From contig PXBD01000046.1 in the NCBI GenBank assembly GCA_003565625.1, positions 1 through 54,680 on the forward strand: a DNA stretch of 54,680 nucleotides. The letters are read 5' to 3'. The DNA is from Gammaproteobacteria bacterium. Lineage in GTDB: Bacteria > Pseudomonadota > Gammaproteobacteria > Xanthomonadales > Wenzhouxiangellaceae. Of the stretch, positions 12,967-22,681 are shown one piece after another (positions within the stretch are counted from its first letter, which is position 1; every line of letters starts with the position of its first letter). The notes under the pieces were generated by a model that searched no databases, had not been told where the DNA came from, and saw only the letters and a program-made list of their open reading frames with translations. Both the position numbers and the translations under genes were made by a program.

Positions 12967-14316
12967 ATGGCCTCTTCCCGCGTCCTGATTGTTGACGATG
13001 AACCGGATATCCGCGAGTTGATCGCGGACATCCTGGGTGATGAGGGGCACGTGGTAAGCGCAGCGGCAGACGCCACGGAGGCGCGCGAGCAGCGTCGTCT
13101 CCAGCCGCCTGATCTGATCTTGCTCGATGTCTGGATGCCGGGCACCGACGGTATTAGCCTGCTGCGCGAGTGGCGTGACGCCGGGGCGCTGGAGTGCCCG
13201 GTGGTGATGATTTCCGGTCATGGTTCGGTCGAGACGGCCGTTGAGGCCACCCGACTGGGTGCCTACGATTTCATCGAGAAGCCGGTTTCCATGGCCAAAC
13301 TGCTGGTGACCGTGGGCAATGCCCTGGAAGCCGGCCGCCTGAAGCGCGAAAACGCCGGCCTGAAACAGCGCGTGCCGGCCGTGATGGAGCCGATCGGGCG
13401 CTCCCTCGCCGCCCAGAACCTCAGGCGGCGCCTGGAGAAGGTGGCCGGCCATGATGCCCCGGTGCTCATCAGCGGTGAGCCCGGCGTGGGCAAGGAGCAG
13501 GCGGCGCGCTGGATTCACGCCCATTCGGCTCGCCTGCAGGGGCCTTTTGTCGCCGCGCCGACCCGGATCGAGGCCCAGGGCTGGCAAAAACTGCTGCTGG
13601 GCGGCGACAGCGAATCGGGTCTGCTGGCCAAGGCCCAGGGCGGGGTGTTGTTCATCAACGACGTGACCCTGCTGGATGCCGCCGCCCAGTCGCTGCTGCT
13701 CAGAATTCTGGAAAGCGGCCACGTCGACCCGGAATCGAGCACCAGCTCGGAACTCGATCTGCGCATCATCACCGGCGCCGGCGCCGGTCTGCCGGAGTTG
13801 GTCCGCAGCGGGCGCTTCGATGAGTCGCTGTACTATCGGCTGAACGTGCTGCCGCTGGAAATCCCGTCGCTGCGGGACCGTCAGGAAGACGTCCCTGACC
13901 TGGTTCGCTTTTATGCCGAATATTTCCCCTCGCGCGACGGCTTGCCGTACCGTCACTTCCCGGTGGCCGCCCAGAATCGTCTGCGCCAGCATCGCTGGCC
14001 GGGCAACCTGCGCGAGTTGCGGAATCTGGTCCAGCGTCTGCTGATCCTGGGCGGCGATGAAGAGGTGTCGGTTGCCGAGATCGACGAAGCGCTGACCCAG
14101 ACCGACTCGGCGGTTGCCGGGTCGGCGCCGCAGATCCCGGCCCTGTTTCGCATGCCGCTGCGCGAGGCACGGGAAGAATTCGAGCGTCAGTATCTGACCT
14201 ACCAGCTCAAGGAGGCCGAAGGCAGCGTCGGCAAGCTGGCCGAGGCGGTCCAGATGGAACGCACGCACCTGTATCGCAAGCTCAGGCAACTGGGCATCGA
14301 CCCCAAGCAGGTCTGA
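12967..14316 (+). CDS. NtrX-like response regulator, lacks GAFTGA loop
   Basis: The 449-residue protein has a receiver domain (1-120; phospho-acceptor Asp54 in LLDVWMP, Lys106 in EKP). A central AAA+ domain follows (Walker A GEPGVGKE 170-177; RFDESLYYRLNVLPLEIPSLRDRQEDVP near 283-310). A FIS-type helix-turn-helix ends it (about 400-445, EGSVGKLAEAVQMERTHLYRKL). The sigma-54 contact loop GAFTGA is absent: the segment between GPFVA and the Walker B strand is about 10 residues shorter than in NtrC. Walker B reads GGVLFIND rather than LFLDE. It therefore probably does not activate sigma-54 RNA polymerase and may act as a simple DNA-binding regulator. ATG 12967 is chosen over 12955 because the receiver domain begins at once. 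The partner kinase precedes it by 59 nt. Confidence 0.92.
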   Translation: MASSRVLIVDDEPDIRELIADILGDEGHVVSAAADATEAREQRRLQPPDLILLDVWMPGTDGISLLREWRDAGALECPVVMISGHGSVETAVEATRLGAYDFIEKPVSMAKLLVTVGNALEAGRLKRENAGLKQRVPAVMEPIGRSLAAQNLRRRLEKVAGHDAPVLISGEPGVGKEQAARWIHAHSARLQGPFVAAPTRIEAQGWQKLLLGGDSESGLLAKAQGGVLFINDVTLLDAAAQSLLLRILESGHVDPESSTSSELDLRIITGAGAGLPELVRSGRFDESLYYRLNVLPLEIPSLRDRQEDVPDLVRFYAEYFPSRDGLPYRHFPVAAQNRLRQHRWPGNLRELRNLVQRLLILGGDEEVSVAEIDEALTQTDSAVAGSAPQIPALFRMPLREAREEFERQYLTYQLKEAEGSVGKLAEAVQMERTHLYRKLRQLGIDPKQV

Positions 14317-14351
14317 TGGTCCAGCCCGGGATCTACGGGAGGTAGGGAGCC

Positions 14352-15728
14352 ATGCAAATCATCATTCTGGGAGCCGGTCAGGTGGGGTCGGGCATGGCCC
14401 GCAGCCTGTCGCGCGAGGAAAACGATATCACCGTGGTGGATACGGATTCCGAAAGGCTGCGTGAGCTTCAGGAGAAGCTCGACATTCGCACCGTTCTGGG
14501 CCATGCGGCCCATCCGCAGACCTTGATCCGCGCTGGTATCGAGGATGCCGAGTTGCTGATCGCGCTGACCAATTCCGACGAAACCAACATGATTGCCTGT
14601 CAGGTAGCCTATTCGTTGTTCAATACACCGACCAAGGTTGCGCGGGTGCGGGCCGCTGATTACCTGGCGCACCCCGAATTGTTCAACCGCGAGCACACCC
14701 CGATCGATGTGCTGATCAGCCCCGAGCAGCTGGTCACCGAGCATGTCCAGCACCTGATTGAGTATCCGGGGGCCTTGCAGGTGCTCGATTTCGCCGATGG
14801 CCGCGCCCAGCTGGTCGCAACGCGGGCGTTCCATGACGGCCCGCTGGTCGGACGGGAACTCAAATCGCTGCGCGAAAAGCTGCCCGAGGGCGTCGATGCC
14901 CGTGTTGCGGCAATCTTTCGCAACGACGAGCCGATCATTCCGAAAGGCGACACGGTGATCGAGGTCGACGACATCGTGTTTTTCCTGGCCGCGGCACGCG
15001 ATATACCGCTGGTCATGCGCGAATTGCGCAGGATGAGCGGCCCGGCTCATCGCATCATTCTGGCCGGCGGCGGTAATATTGGCGCCGCGCTGGCCCGCCG
15101 ACTGGAGCGCAACCATCACGTCAAGGTGATTGAATCCGACCCGGCCCGGGCAGAACGGGTGGCCGAGGATCTCGAGACCAGCATCGTGCTGATTGGCGAC
15201 TGCGCCGATGAGGATCTGCTGCACGAGGAGGGCATTGGCGAAACGGACGTCTTCTGCGCCCTGACCAACGACGATGAGGCCAACATTCTTTCTTCCATGC
15301 TGGCCAAGCGGATGGGAGCCGACAAGGTCATTACCCTGATCAATCGGCCGGCCTACGTTGATCTGGTCGAGTCCGATCGCATCGATGTGGCGGTCAGCCC
15401 GCAGCAGGTCACGATTGGTGCACTGTTGACCCACATCCGGCGCGGGCACATGGTGCGGGTGCACTCGCTTCGGCGCGGGGCGACCGAGGCCATCGAGGCG
15501 GTAGCGCACGGTTCGCCGGGGCAGTCGAAGGTGGTCGGAAAGAGCATTGAGGAGATCGACCTGCCCGAAGACACCACCATCGGCGGCATTATCCGTGGCG
15601 AGAAGGTGATCATCGCCCATCACGATGTGGTGATCCAGAATGACGATCACGTCATCCTGTTCGTTGCCGACCAGCGCCAGATCAGTCGGGTCGAGAAACT
15701 GTTTTCGGTGGACGCGGTGTTCGTCTGA
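14352..15728 (+). CDS. trkA: Trk potassium uptake regulator TrkA
   Basis: TrkA is the cytoplasmic, NAD(H)/nucleotide-binding gating subunit of the Trk K+ uptake system. The 458-residue protein is a tandem repeat of RCK_N and RCK_C units. The first Rossmann motif is IILGAGQVGSGMA at the N-terminus. The second, IILAGGGNIGAALA, begins near residue 235 after HRI. Both halves retain the terminal acidic ribose-binding strand (VVDTDSERL, VIESDPARA). A strong GGGAGG lies upstream of the ATG. The next gene, trkH, starts with an ATG that overlaps the trkA stop, so the two subunits are made together. The length matches E. coli TrkA (458). Confidence 0.98.
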   Translation: MQIIILGAGQVGSGMARSLSREENDITVVDTDSERLRELQEKLDIRTVLGHAAHPQTLIRAGIEDAELLIALTNSDETNMIACQVAYSLFNTPTKVARVRAADYLAHPELFNREHTPIDVLISPEQLVTEHVQHLIEYPGALQVLDFADGRAQLVATRAFHDGPLVGRELKSLREKLPEGVDARVAAIFRNDEPIIPKGDTVIEVDDIVFFLAAARDIPLVMRELRRMSGPAHRIILAGGGNIGAALARRLERNHHVKVIESDPARAERVAEDLETSIVLIGDCADEDLLHEEGIGETDVFCALTNDDEANILSSMLAKRMGADKVITLINRPAYVDLVESDRIDVAVSPQQVTIGALLTHIRRGHMVRVHSLRRGATEAIEAVAHGSPGQSKVVGKSIEEIDLPEDTTIGGIIRGEKVIIAHHDVVIQNDDHVILFVADQRQISRVEKLFSVDAVFV

Positions 15729-17182
15729 TGCGCTACTCGGCCTATGCGCCGGTGCTGCGCATCGTCGGTGCGCTGCTGATTTTCATCAGTATCGGTTTCG
15801 TGCCGCCGCTGATCTTCGCCCTGGTCAACCAGGATGGTGCGGCCGGAGCCTTCGCGATCAGTTTGCTGGTTGTGGTTGCGGCAGGCCTGGGACTGTTTTT
15901 GCCGACCCGTTCGGCCCAGCGCGATCTGCGCATCAGCGATGGCTTCCTGGTGGTGGTGGCCTGCTGGGCAGCGGTCTGCCTGGCCGGCGCCATTCCGTTT
16001 TTGATCGGCCTGCAGGCCAGCCTGGCCGACGCGGTGTTCGAGTCGACCTCGGGGATCACGACCACCGGTGCCACGGTGTTTACCGGCTTGGCCGAGATGC
16101 CGATCTCGATCCGCTGGTACCGTCAGCAGTTGCAGTGGATGGGAGGGCTGGGCATCATCATCCTGGCGGTGGCCATCCTGCCGATGCTGCGCGTGGGCGG
16201 CATGCAGGTCTACAAGGCCGAAGCGACCGGGCCGGTCAAGGAATCGCGCCTGACGCCCCGGATTGCCGAAACCGCCAAGGCGCTGTGGGTGATCTACATC
16301 GGCTTGACGGTGGTCTGTGCCGCGGCCTACTGGGCGGCCGGGATGAGCCTGTTCGATGCCTTTACCCACAGCTTTTCGACCGTGGCCACGGCCGGCTTTT
16401 CGACCCACGACAACTCCGTGGGGTACTTCGAAAGCGCGTTGATCGACTGGCTGGTGGTGTTTTTCCTGTTTGTCTCCAGCATCAATTTTGCCCTCCATTT
16501 TCTGGCGCTTCGGCGTGGCTCGGCACAGATTTATCTCAAGGATCCCGAGTTGAAGTTGTTTGCGATCATCCTGCTGGGGGTGTCCGCCCTCGTGACGATC
16601 CTGCTTTGGCGCCAACAGGTCTACGACAATGTCTGGGATTCGATCCGCTACGCAACGTTTCAGGCGGTCTCGTTTACCACCACAACGGGTTTTGCTACCG
16701 CCGAGGTGTACCTGTGGCCCGGCACCCTGCCACTGTTGCTGATCCTCGTCAGCGCCCTGGGTGGTTGCGCCGGGGCCACCACGGGTGGATTCAAGATCGT
16801 GCGGGTCTATCTGCTGACCAAGCAGGGCCTGCGCGAGCTGCAGCGCCTGGTCCATCCGCGCTCGGTCGTGCCGCTCAAACTGGGCGGGCGAACCTTGGAT
16901 AACGAGGTTGCCAACGCGGTCTGGGGTTTCGTCTCGCTCTATATTCTTTGTATCGTGGTGCTGACGCTGATCGTATCGGGGATCGAGCAGGATCTGGTCA
17001 CGGCGGTCTCGGTGGTGTTTTCGGCCATGAACAACCTGGGTCCGGCGCTCGGCGAGGCTGGAGCGAACTGGGGGCCACTGAGTGATTCGACCAAGTTATT
17101 GATGAGTTTTGCCATGTTGCTGGGCCGACTGGAAATCTTCACCGTACTGGTATTGTTGACGCCGAACTATTGGAGACATTGA
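15728..17182 (+). CDS. trkH: Trk potassium uptake channel subunit TrkH
   Basis: TrkH is the inner-membrane K+-translocating subunit that TrkA gates. The 484-residue protein is strongly hydrophobic, with four pore repeats visible from their filter segments: STSGITTTGATVFTG, HSFSTVATAGFSTHDNS, SFTTTTGFATAEV and SAMNNLGPALG. The order and spacing fit the MPM-type superfamily of K+ transporters. It overlaps trkA by one base (TGATG arrangement). K+ uptake is the first response to hyperosmotic shock, consistent with the ectC found 4 kb downstream. Confidence 0.98.
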   Translation: MRYSAYAPVLRIVGALLIFISIGFVPPLIFALVNQDGAAGAFAISLLVVVAAGLGLFLPTRSAQRDLRISDGFLVVVACWAAVCLAGAIPFLIGLQASLADAVFESTSGITTTGATVFTGLAEMPISIRWYRQQLQWMGGLGIIILAVAILPMLRVGGMQVYKAEATGPVKESRLTPRIAETAKALWVIYIGLTVVCAAAYWAAGMSLFDAFTHSFSTVATAGFSTHDNSVGYFESALIDWLVVFFLFVSSINFALHFLALRRGSAQIYLKDPELKLFAIILLGVSALVTILLWRQQVYDNVWDSIRYATFQAVSFTTTTGFATAEVYLWPGTLPLLLILVSALGGCAGATTGGFKIVRVYLLTKQGLRELQRLVHPRSVVPLKLGGRTLDNEVANAVWGFVSLYILCIVVLTLIVSGIEQDLVTAVSVVFSAMNNLGPALGEAGANWGPLSDSTKLLMSFAMLLGRLEIFTVLVLLTPNYWRH

Positions 17183-17194
17183 TTCGGACAGGAT

Positions 17195-17503
17195 ATGAAC
17201 CCGGAAGTGATTGAAAAGATGATCGAGGCTGGTCGCGACGGCTACGAGGCGCGCCTGGCGGCAGGCCAGGCACGCCTGAAAATGGGCGATATCGCGCAGG
17301 CGCGCCAACATCTGGAACGCGCGACCGTATTTCGGCCCGAGCAGACCATGGCCTGGCAGGAACTGGGGCGGGTCTGCCGCGAGGCCGGCGAGCTGGCGGC
17401 CGCCCGTGCTGCCTGGCAGAAAGGAGTCGAGGTGGCCGCGGACAATGGTGACAAGCAGGCCGAGAAAGTCATGACTGTCTGGCTGAAGCGTCTGGCCCAG
17501 TAG
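17195..17503 (+). CDS. Small tetratricopeptide-repeat protein
   Basis: The 102-residue cytoplasmic protein is helical throughout and contains about two TPR-like units: YEARLAAGQARLKMGDIAQARQHLERATVFRP and AWQELGRVCREAGELAAARAAWQKGVEVA. The end (DKQAEKVMTVWLKRL) could form the capping helix. There is no signal peptide or catalytic motif. It starts 12 nt after trkH and is probably the last gene of the def-trkH operon. TPR units mediate protein-protein contacts; the partner cannot be told from the sequence. Similar small TPR proteins are often annotated as chaperone-like without evidence. Confidence 0.85.
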   Translation: MNPEVIEKMIEAGRDGYEARLAAGQARLKMGDIAQARQHLERATVFRPEQTMAWQELGRVCREAGELAAARAAWQKGVEVAADNGDKQAEKVMTVWLKRLAQ

Positions 17504-17531
17504 CTCACTGCGTAGCGGGGTTGCAACGGAT

Positions 17532-17756
17532 TCAGTCGTCGGCAATGCGCTCAAAGCGCGGGACCCTGCTCCCGTCGGCCAGTTGTTTCTGGTCCTGGAA
17601 CAGCGCCAGTGGCCTGACCCACAGGCCGCCCTCGCCATAGAGCGGCCGGTAGACCACCAGCCATTCTTCGCTTTCGGAGTGGCGCGCAGTATCGATGACC
17701 TGATACTCGCGGCCCTTGAAGTGACGGTAGCGCCCCGGGCGCGGGAATGCATGCAT
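17532..17756 (-). CDS. DUF1653 family protein
   Basis: The 74-residue product carries the whole DUF1653 core: GRYRHFKGREYQVID, HSESEEWLVVYRPLYG and GLWVRPLALF. The family is small, cytoplasmic and of unknown function. I chose ATG 17756 because GGAGGG lies 7 nt upstream of it; a longer reading from 17792 would add 12 unconserved residues. The gene is convergent with the TPR gene (29 nt apart) and divergent from the GGDEF-EAL gene. Confidence 0.88.
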   Translation of the reverse strand: MHAFPRPGRYRHFKGREYQVIDTARHSESEEWLVVYRPLYGEGGLWVRPLALFQDQKQLADGSRVPRFERIADD

Positions 17757-17867
17757 GGATTGCCCTCCGGCGGTTTGCGGACTCCACATCATGCTACATT
17801 CTTACCCATCAGCTTGCGGCCCGACGCTGTATCGGGGTCGGCGGGTTCAGCACAATAGAGGGCCGCG

Positions 17868-20800
17868 ATGGCGCGCAGGGCCAAACATCAAAATCAGGAG
17901 CCGGATCACCTGGCCGAGCGGGTCGAGCAATATGAGCGGATGGCCCGTTACCTGCCGATCGGCCTGCACGAGGCGGTCGATGATGTACCTGGCGGGCCGA
18001 GGCTTGCCTACATCAGCGACCGCGCCCTTGCGTTGTTCGGCGTCTCGCGCCAGGCGGCTGAAGCCGATCTCTACGCCGCCTTTGCCAATGTCCATCCCGA
18101 GGATCGCGAACGTGTGGCTCAGGTGCATGAGCAGGCGCGGGCAGCCGGGGCGCCGCTGAGTGTAGAGGCGCGTTTCATAGTCGACGGGCGCCAGCGCTGG
18201 TTGCGGATTGAGTCGTGGCCACGCCAACTCAGCGGCGGTCGATCCTGGTCCGGGTACACCAGTGACGTGACCGAGCGGCGCGAGGCCGAAAACCGGTTTC
18301 GCCTGCTGTTTGAGCAAAGCCCGCTCGCGATCATCCTTCATGAGGTCGAAACTGGCCAAGTGCTGGACGCCAACCCGGCCGCCTGGGAGAGCTATGGTCT
18401 GGATTCCCTCCAGGCGCTGCAGGAGCGCGATCTGTGGTCCGATCCGCCGTACTCGCAGGCTGATGCGCTGGCCCGCATCCAGGCCGCAGCCCGCGGCCAG
18501 CCCCAGCGTTTCGAGTGGCGCAGCCTGGACGCGCATGGACGGACCTTCTGGGAACTGGTCAGTCTTGTGCCGGTCGTTCTCGGTGGTCGCCAGCGAGTCT
18601 TTGCGACCGCTGTAGACATTACCGAGCTTAGGGTAACCGAGCAGCGCCTGGCCGAACGCGAGGCTTTGCTGAGCGCCATGTCGCGACTGGCCGCCGTGGG
18701 CGGCTGGTCACTGGACCTGGCCAGCGGCGCCCTGCAGTGGACCGAGCAGACCTTCCGGTTGCACGGTCTGCCCACCGATACCGACCTGTCAGTCACCGAT
18801 GCGTTGTCGTTTTATGTAGCGGAGGATCGCCTGCTGCTCGAACAAGCGCTGGAGCGGGCCCGGGAGCAGGGTGAGCCCTATGAACTGACCCTGCGACTGA
18901 AGAATGCTCTTGGTCAGGAACTCGTTACGCGTTCCATTTGCCGGCCGGTGCAGCACGATGGCCGCGTGATCCGCCTGGTGGGCGCTTTCCAGGACATCAC
19001 CGACCTGGCCGATGCCGAGCGTCGTTTCCGGGCCATCTTCGAGCAGTCGCCGGTCTCGATCCTGGTCCAGGATGCCGCAAGCGGTGAGTTGCTGGACGCC
19101 AATCAACAGGCCTGGCGAGGCTGGGGATACGACTCTCTGGAAGCGTTCCGGGACGCGCAGTCGCACGCCTGGCTGGATGCCGAGTATGGCGCGGATCAGG
19201 CGCTCAAACGGATGCGCCGGGCGATGAAAAAAGGTGGCGATCGGTTTGAGTGGCCGTCGCGCCATGCCGATGGCTCGGTCGTCTGGCACGACGTGACCCT
19301 GACCCCCGTGACCCTGAGCGGACGGGCCTGCGCCCTGGCCGTCTGCCTCGATATCACCCGGCGGCGCGAGTCCGAGCGGCGCCTGCGCGAAAGCGAGGAG
19401 CGCTTCCGCCGCATCCTGCAGGATATCGACGGTGTATCGGTGCAGGGTTATGCCCTGGACGGCAGGGTTCGATACTGGAACCGTGCCTCCGAGCATTTGT
19501 ACGGCTATACCGAATCCGAGGCATTGGCCGGCAACCTGCTGGACTTGATTATCCCGCCGGAAATGCGCGAGCAGGTGCGGTTCGACCTGCAGCGTGTGGC
19601 CGAGGGGGGCGGAATCGAAAATGGCGAACTTGATTTGATGCGCAAGGACGGCAGCCGGGTGCCGGTGTACTCCAGTCATACCGTGTTGCGCCGGTCGGGC
19701 GAAGAACCCGAGTTGTTCTGTGTCGATATCGATCTGAGCGAACGCAAGGCGCATGAGGAGGCGCTGGATCGCCTGGCTCACTACGATGCACTGACGGGCC
19801 TGCCCAACCGACGCCTGATGGGGATTTTGCTGGAGCAGATGATGACGCGCGTGCGTCGCAGCGAGACGGCCTTTGCCCTGTGCTATCTGGATCTGGATGA
19901 TTTCAATCCGATCAATGACCAGTTCGGTCACGAGATGGGTGACCAGATGCTGGTGGCCATTGCCCAGCGGCTGCGCAGGCTGGTGCGCGGCAGCGACTTG
20001 ATCGCGCGCCTGGGGGGTGATGAGTTTGTCCTGGCGCTGGACGGTGTCGGTGATGGTCCCGAGCTGGAACGGCGTCTGCAGTTCATCCTGGATGGCGTGG
20101 CGCGCCCGGTTGTTCTTGCCGGTCAGCGCCTGGCGGTCGGCGGCAGCATTGGGGTCACCCTGTACCCCCAGGACGAGGCCGACCCGGACACGCTGTTACG
20201 GCATGCCGATCACGCCATGTACCGCGCCAAGGCGCTCGGGCGTAACCAGTTCTGCCTGTTCGATGTCGAGATCGCGGCCAGGGTCAGTGAGCAGCGTCGG
20301 CGCTTGAGCGAGATCGCGACAGGCCTGGACCAGGAGCAGTTCCGCCTCCATTATCAGCCCAAGGTCAATCTTGCCAGCGGTAAGGTGGCGGGCTTTGAAG
20401 GCCTGGTGCGCTGGCATCATCCCGGTTCAGGCGTGCTGGCGCCGATGAGTTTTTTGCCCGTGCTGGAGCGCACCGAGCTCGAAGTGAGGTTTGGTGCCTA
20501 CATCATCGATCAGGCGCTGAAGCAGCTGGAGGAGTGGCTGCAGGCCGGTCTTGACCTGTCTTTGAGCGTCAATGTCTCCGGGCCGCATCTGCTCAGCGAA
20601 GGATTTGTTGAGACGCTGAGAGAGTTGTTGGGCCGCTGTCCGGCGGTGCCGCCGGCACGGCTGGAGCTTGAGATTGTCGAGAGTGCCGCCGTAACGGATC
20701 TTGAGCGTGCGGTCGCCGTGCTGCTCGAAGTACGAAAACTCGGCCTGCAGGTCTCGCTGGATGATTTCGGAACCGGCTATTCCTCGCTCAGTCACCTGCG

Positions 20801-21071
20801 CAGCCTGCCGGTGGACGAGGTCAAGATCGACCAGAGCTTCGTGCGCGACATGCTCACCGATCTCAACGATTACAACATCGTGCGCAGCGTGATCGGGCTG
20901 GCGGATGCTTTCGACCTGCGCGTGGTGGCCGAAGGCGTCGAGACCGCTGAACACGCCGATGCCTTGCGCACGCTGGGCTGTGAGCTGGTTCAGGGGTATG
21001 CCTTTGCCCGGCCGATGGCGGCCGAAGAAGTCGTGGCCTGGCTGGCGACTCAGTCGTCCGCCAGCTCGTAG
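17868..21071 (+). CDS. Multi-PAS GGDEF-EAL cyclic-di-GMP protein
   Basis: The 1067-residue cytoplasmic protein has no transmembrane segment. About five PAS/PAC domains begin near residues 26, 140, 262, 383 and 508. A diguanylate cyclase domain follows (631-795; intact GGDEF 716-720, inhibitory I-site RGSD 707-710), then an EAL phosphodiesterase domain (805-1060). The EAL signature reads EGL (844-846). Other catalytic landmarks are kept: [38 protein letters not shown] and QGYAFARP. Both activities are plausible, with the PAS array choosing between them. PAS domains 2 and 4 resemble each other closely ([20 protein letters not shown]). A GAGGG lies 5 nt before the ATG. Its 3' end overlaps ectC, on the opposite strand, by 22 nt. 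Confidence 0.96.
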   Translation: MARRAKHQNQEPDHLAERVEQYERMARYLPIGLHEAVDDVPGGPRLAYISDRALALFGVSRQAAEADLYAAFANVHPEDRERVAQVHEQARAAGAPLSVEARFIVDGRQRWLRIESWPRQLSGGRSWSGYTSDVTERREAENRFRLLFEQSPLAIILHEVETGQVLDANPAAWESYGLDSLQALQERDLWSDPPYSQADALARIQAAARGQPQRFEWRSLDAHGRTFWELVSLVPVVLGGRQRVFATAVDITELRVTEQRLAEREALLSAMSRLAAVGGWSLDLASGALQWTEQTFRLHGLPTDTDLSVTDALSFYVAEDRLLLEQALERAREQGEPYELTLRLKNALGQELVTRSICRPVQHDGRVIRLVGAFQDITDLADAERRFRAIFEQSPVSILVQDAASGELLDANQQAWRGWGYDSLEAFRDAQSHAWLDAEYGADQALKRMRRAMKKGGDRFEWPSRHADGSVVWHDVTLTPVTLSGRACALAVCLDITRRRESERRLRESEERFRRILQDIDGVSVQGYALDGRVRYWNRASEHLYGYTESEALAGNLLDLIIPPEMREQVRFDLQRVAEGGGIENGELDLMRKDGSRVPVYSSHTVLRRSGEEPELFCVDIDLSERKAHEEALDRLAHYDALTGLPNRRLMGILLEQMMTRVRRSETAFALCYLDLDDFNPINDQFGHEMGDQMLVAIAQRLRRLVRGSDLIARLGGDEFVLALDGVGDGPELERRLQFILDGVARPVVLAGQRLAVGGSIGVTLYPQDEADPDTLLRHADHAMYRAKALGRNQFCLFDVEIAARVSEQRRRLSEIATGLDQEQFRLHYQPKVNLASGKVAGFEGLVRWHHPGSGVLAPMSFLPVLERTELEVRFGAYIIDQALKQLEEWLQAGLDLSLSVNVSGPHLLSEGFVETLRELLGRCPAVPPARLELEIVESAAVTDLERAVAVLLEVRKLGLQVSLDDFGTGYSSLSHLRSLPVDEVKIDQSFVRDMLTDLNDYNIVRSVIGLADAFDLRVVAEGVETAEHADALRTLGCELVQGYAFARPMAAEEVVAWLATQSSASS

Positions 21072-21439
21072 GCACCGTCGGCGTCGTGGGTCTCACGCCC
21101 GGTGACCGGCGGATTGAAGGCACAGATCAGGCGCATGTCTGCCGATCCGCCCCTGAGGATATGACGGTCGTGCTGGTCAAGTGCGTAGATCACACCGTCA
21201 TGAATCGGGTGGACTTCGCCGGTAGCGAGGTCTTCGATGCTGCCGTCGCCGGAAACGCAGTAGACGGCTTCAAGGTGGTTTTTGTACCACATGTGCAGCT
21301 CGGCCCCGGCCGGAATGATGGTTTCATGGAAGCTGAAACCCATGCCGTCAGACTTGAGCAGCAGGCGGCGGCTGACCCAGCCTTCACCGTGGACTTCGCG
21401 GTCGCTGCCGATGATGTTGTTGACGTCGCGTACGATCAT
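21050..21439 (-). CDS. ectC: L-ectoine synthase, solitary copy
   Basis: EctC cyclises N-gamma-acetyl-L-2,4-diaminobutyrate to the compatible solute ectoine. The 129-residue protein is full length and has the cupin landmarks of the family: [55 protein letters not shown] and [10 protein letters not shown]. It starts [18 protein letters not shown], the characteristic EctC N-terminus. Neither ectA nor ectB lies beside it, which is unusual because the three normally form ectABC. It could receive precursor from genes elsewhere in the genome, take up substrate, or run the enzyme in reverse. A reasonable promoter lies upstream. It overlaps the end of the GGDEF-EAL gene convergently by 22 nt. Confidence 0.95.
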   Translation of the reverse strand: MIVRDVNNIIGSDREVHGEGWVSRRLLLKSDGMGFSFHETIIPAGAELHMWYKNHLEAVYCVSGDGSIEDLATGEVHPIHDGVIYALDQHDRHILRGGSADMRLICAFNPPVTGRETHDADGAYELADD

Positions 21440-21459
21440 GTGCAGAGCACCTCTCGCTG

Positions 21460-21488
21460 TTTGTATGGGTTACGGAATGCAATTCCAA
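21460..21488 (-). promoter_or_regulatory. ectC: Candidate sigma-70 promoter for ectC
   Basis: On the minus strand TTGGAA (complement of 21483-21488) and TACAAA (complement of 21460-21465) are separated by exactly 17 nt, each matching 4 of 6 consensus bases. Transcription would start about 10-15 nt before the GAGAGG ribosome site. This was found by eye; it is plausible but unproven. Confidence 0.35.
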
Positions 21489-21583
21489 TAAGTACTTAGG
21501 GTAGCGTCCCTGGCGCGGTAATGTTGTCGATCCGGCCAGATTGCTCAGGATCCGGATGACCTGGATTCGTCGAAGGAGGACCA

Positions 21584-22681
21584 ATGAGCGAGATCCCTGA
21601 AATCGTGTTCCCGCGCCTGTCGCGCGAGCAGTTGCTGTGGATTGTCGGCTCGCTGCTGTTGGCCGGCTGGCTGGTCTGGCTGCTGGCGCCGGTATTGACG
21701 CCGTTTCTCATCAGCGCGCTTTTGGCCTACATGGCCGACCCCGTGGTTTCGCGCCTGGAGCGCTGGATGCGCCGTGATCTGGCGGTGGGGCTGGTGTTCG
21801 TGCTGGTTACCGCCATGCTGGTCGTGACGCTGTTGCTGATTGTTCCCGTGCTGATTCGCGAGACCGCCGATCTGTTCAGTCGGCTGCCCACCTACCTGGA
21901 ACAACTCCAGAATCGTTTCCAGCCAATGATCGAGCAGCATTTCGGCTGGCGCCTCGATCGCGAGACGTTTGATGCGGCGCGTTTGCGTGAACTGCTGGAG
22001 GAGAACTTTGCCAATATCGCCGCTGCGGGGCGGGCGACCTGGGCCTATTTGAGCGAATCCGGCGGCCGCTTCGTGATCTGGGTGACGGGCCTGTTCCTGG
22101 TGCCGCTGGTGACGTTTTACCTGATGCGCGACTGGCACCGCCTGCTGGATGTCCTGCGCGATCTGTTACCGCGCAATATCGAGCCGACCGTGGTTGGCCT
22201 GACCCGCGACTGCGACGAAGCCCTGGGCGGGTTTTTGCGCGGGCAGTTGCTGGTCATGCTCAGTTTGGGTGCGATCTACGCACTCGGGCTGTGGCTGGTT
22301 GGCTTGAACAACGGCATCGCGATCGGCATGATCGCCGGCCTGGTCAGCTTTGTGCCCTACCTGGGCGCGATCACCGGCGTGTTGCTTGCGGGCGTGACCG
22401 CCGTGATCCAGAATTTCGATTTCTGGTTCCTGTTTTCCGTGGCCGTGGTGTTCACCGTCGGCCAGCTGATCGAGAGCTTTGTGCTCACTCCCAACCTGGT
22501 CGGTGACCGCATCGGCATGCACCCGGTGCTGGTTGTGTTTACGGTGTTGGCCGGCGGCCAGTTATTCGGGTTTATCGGCGTATTGCTGGCGCTGCCGGTG
22601 GCTGCCGCGGGCACGGTACTGGTGCGCTACTTCTATCGTGGCTACAAGGCCAGCCGAATCTACCGCGACCATCACTCCTGA
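21584..22681 (+). CDS. AI-2E family (PerM-type) membrane permease
   Basis: The 365-residue inner-membrane protein has about seven to eight hydrophobic segments, including LLWIVGSLLLAGWLVWLLAP at the start and the C-terminal block LVVFTVLAGGQLFGFIGVLL. The latter, with LIESFVLTPNLVGDRIGMHP, is typical of the AI-2E/UPF0118 (PerM, TqsA, YdiK) superfamily. Substrates vary in this family; several members are now linked to Na+/H+ antiport or export rather than AI-2, so none is assigned. AAGGAGGA just upstream of the ATG is a strong ribosome site. The 3' end overlaps the BtuF-like gene on the other strand by 10 nt. Confidence 0.93.
   Translation: MSEIPEIVFPRLSREQLLWIVGSLLLAGWLVWLLAPVLTPFLISALLAYMADPVVSRLERWMRRDLAVGLVFVLVTAMLVVTLLLIVPVLIRETADLFSRLPTYLEQLQNRFQPMIEQHFGWRLDRETFDAARLRELLEENFANIAAAGRATWAYLSESGGRFVIWVTGLFLVPLVTFYLMRDWHRLLDVLRDLLPRNIEPTVVGLTRDCDEALGGFLRGQLLVMLSLGAIYALGLWLVGLNNGIAIGMIAGLVSFVPYLGAITGVLLAGVTAVIQNFDFWFLFSVAVVFTVGQLIESFVLTPNLVGDRIGMHPVLVVFTVLAGGQLFGFIGVLLALPVAAAGTVLVRYFYRGYKASRIYRDHHS

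Noticed and set aside
15647..16855. 402-residue open frame antisense to trkH
   Set aside because: It is His/Gln/Arg-rich shadow coding; trkH in the other frame has all its filter motifs.
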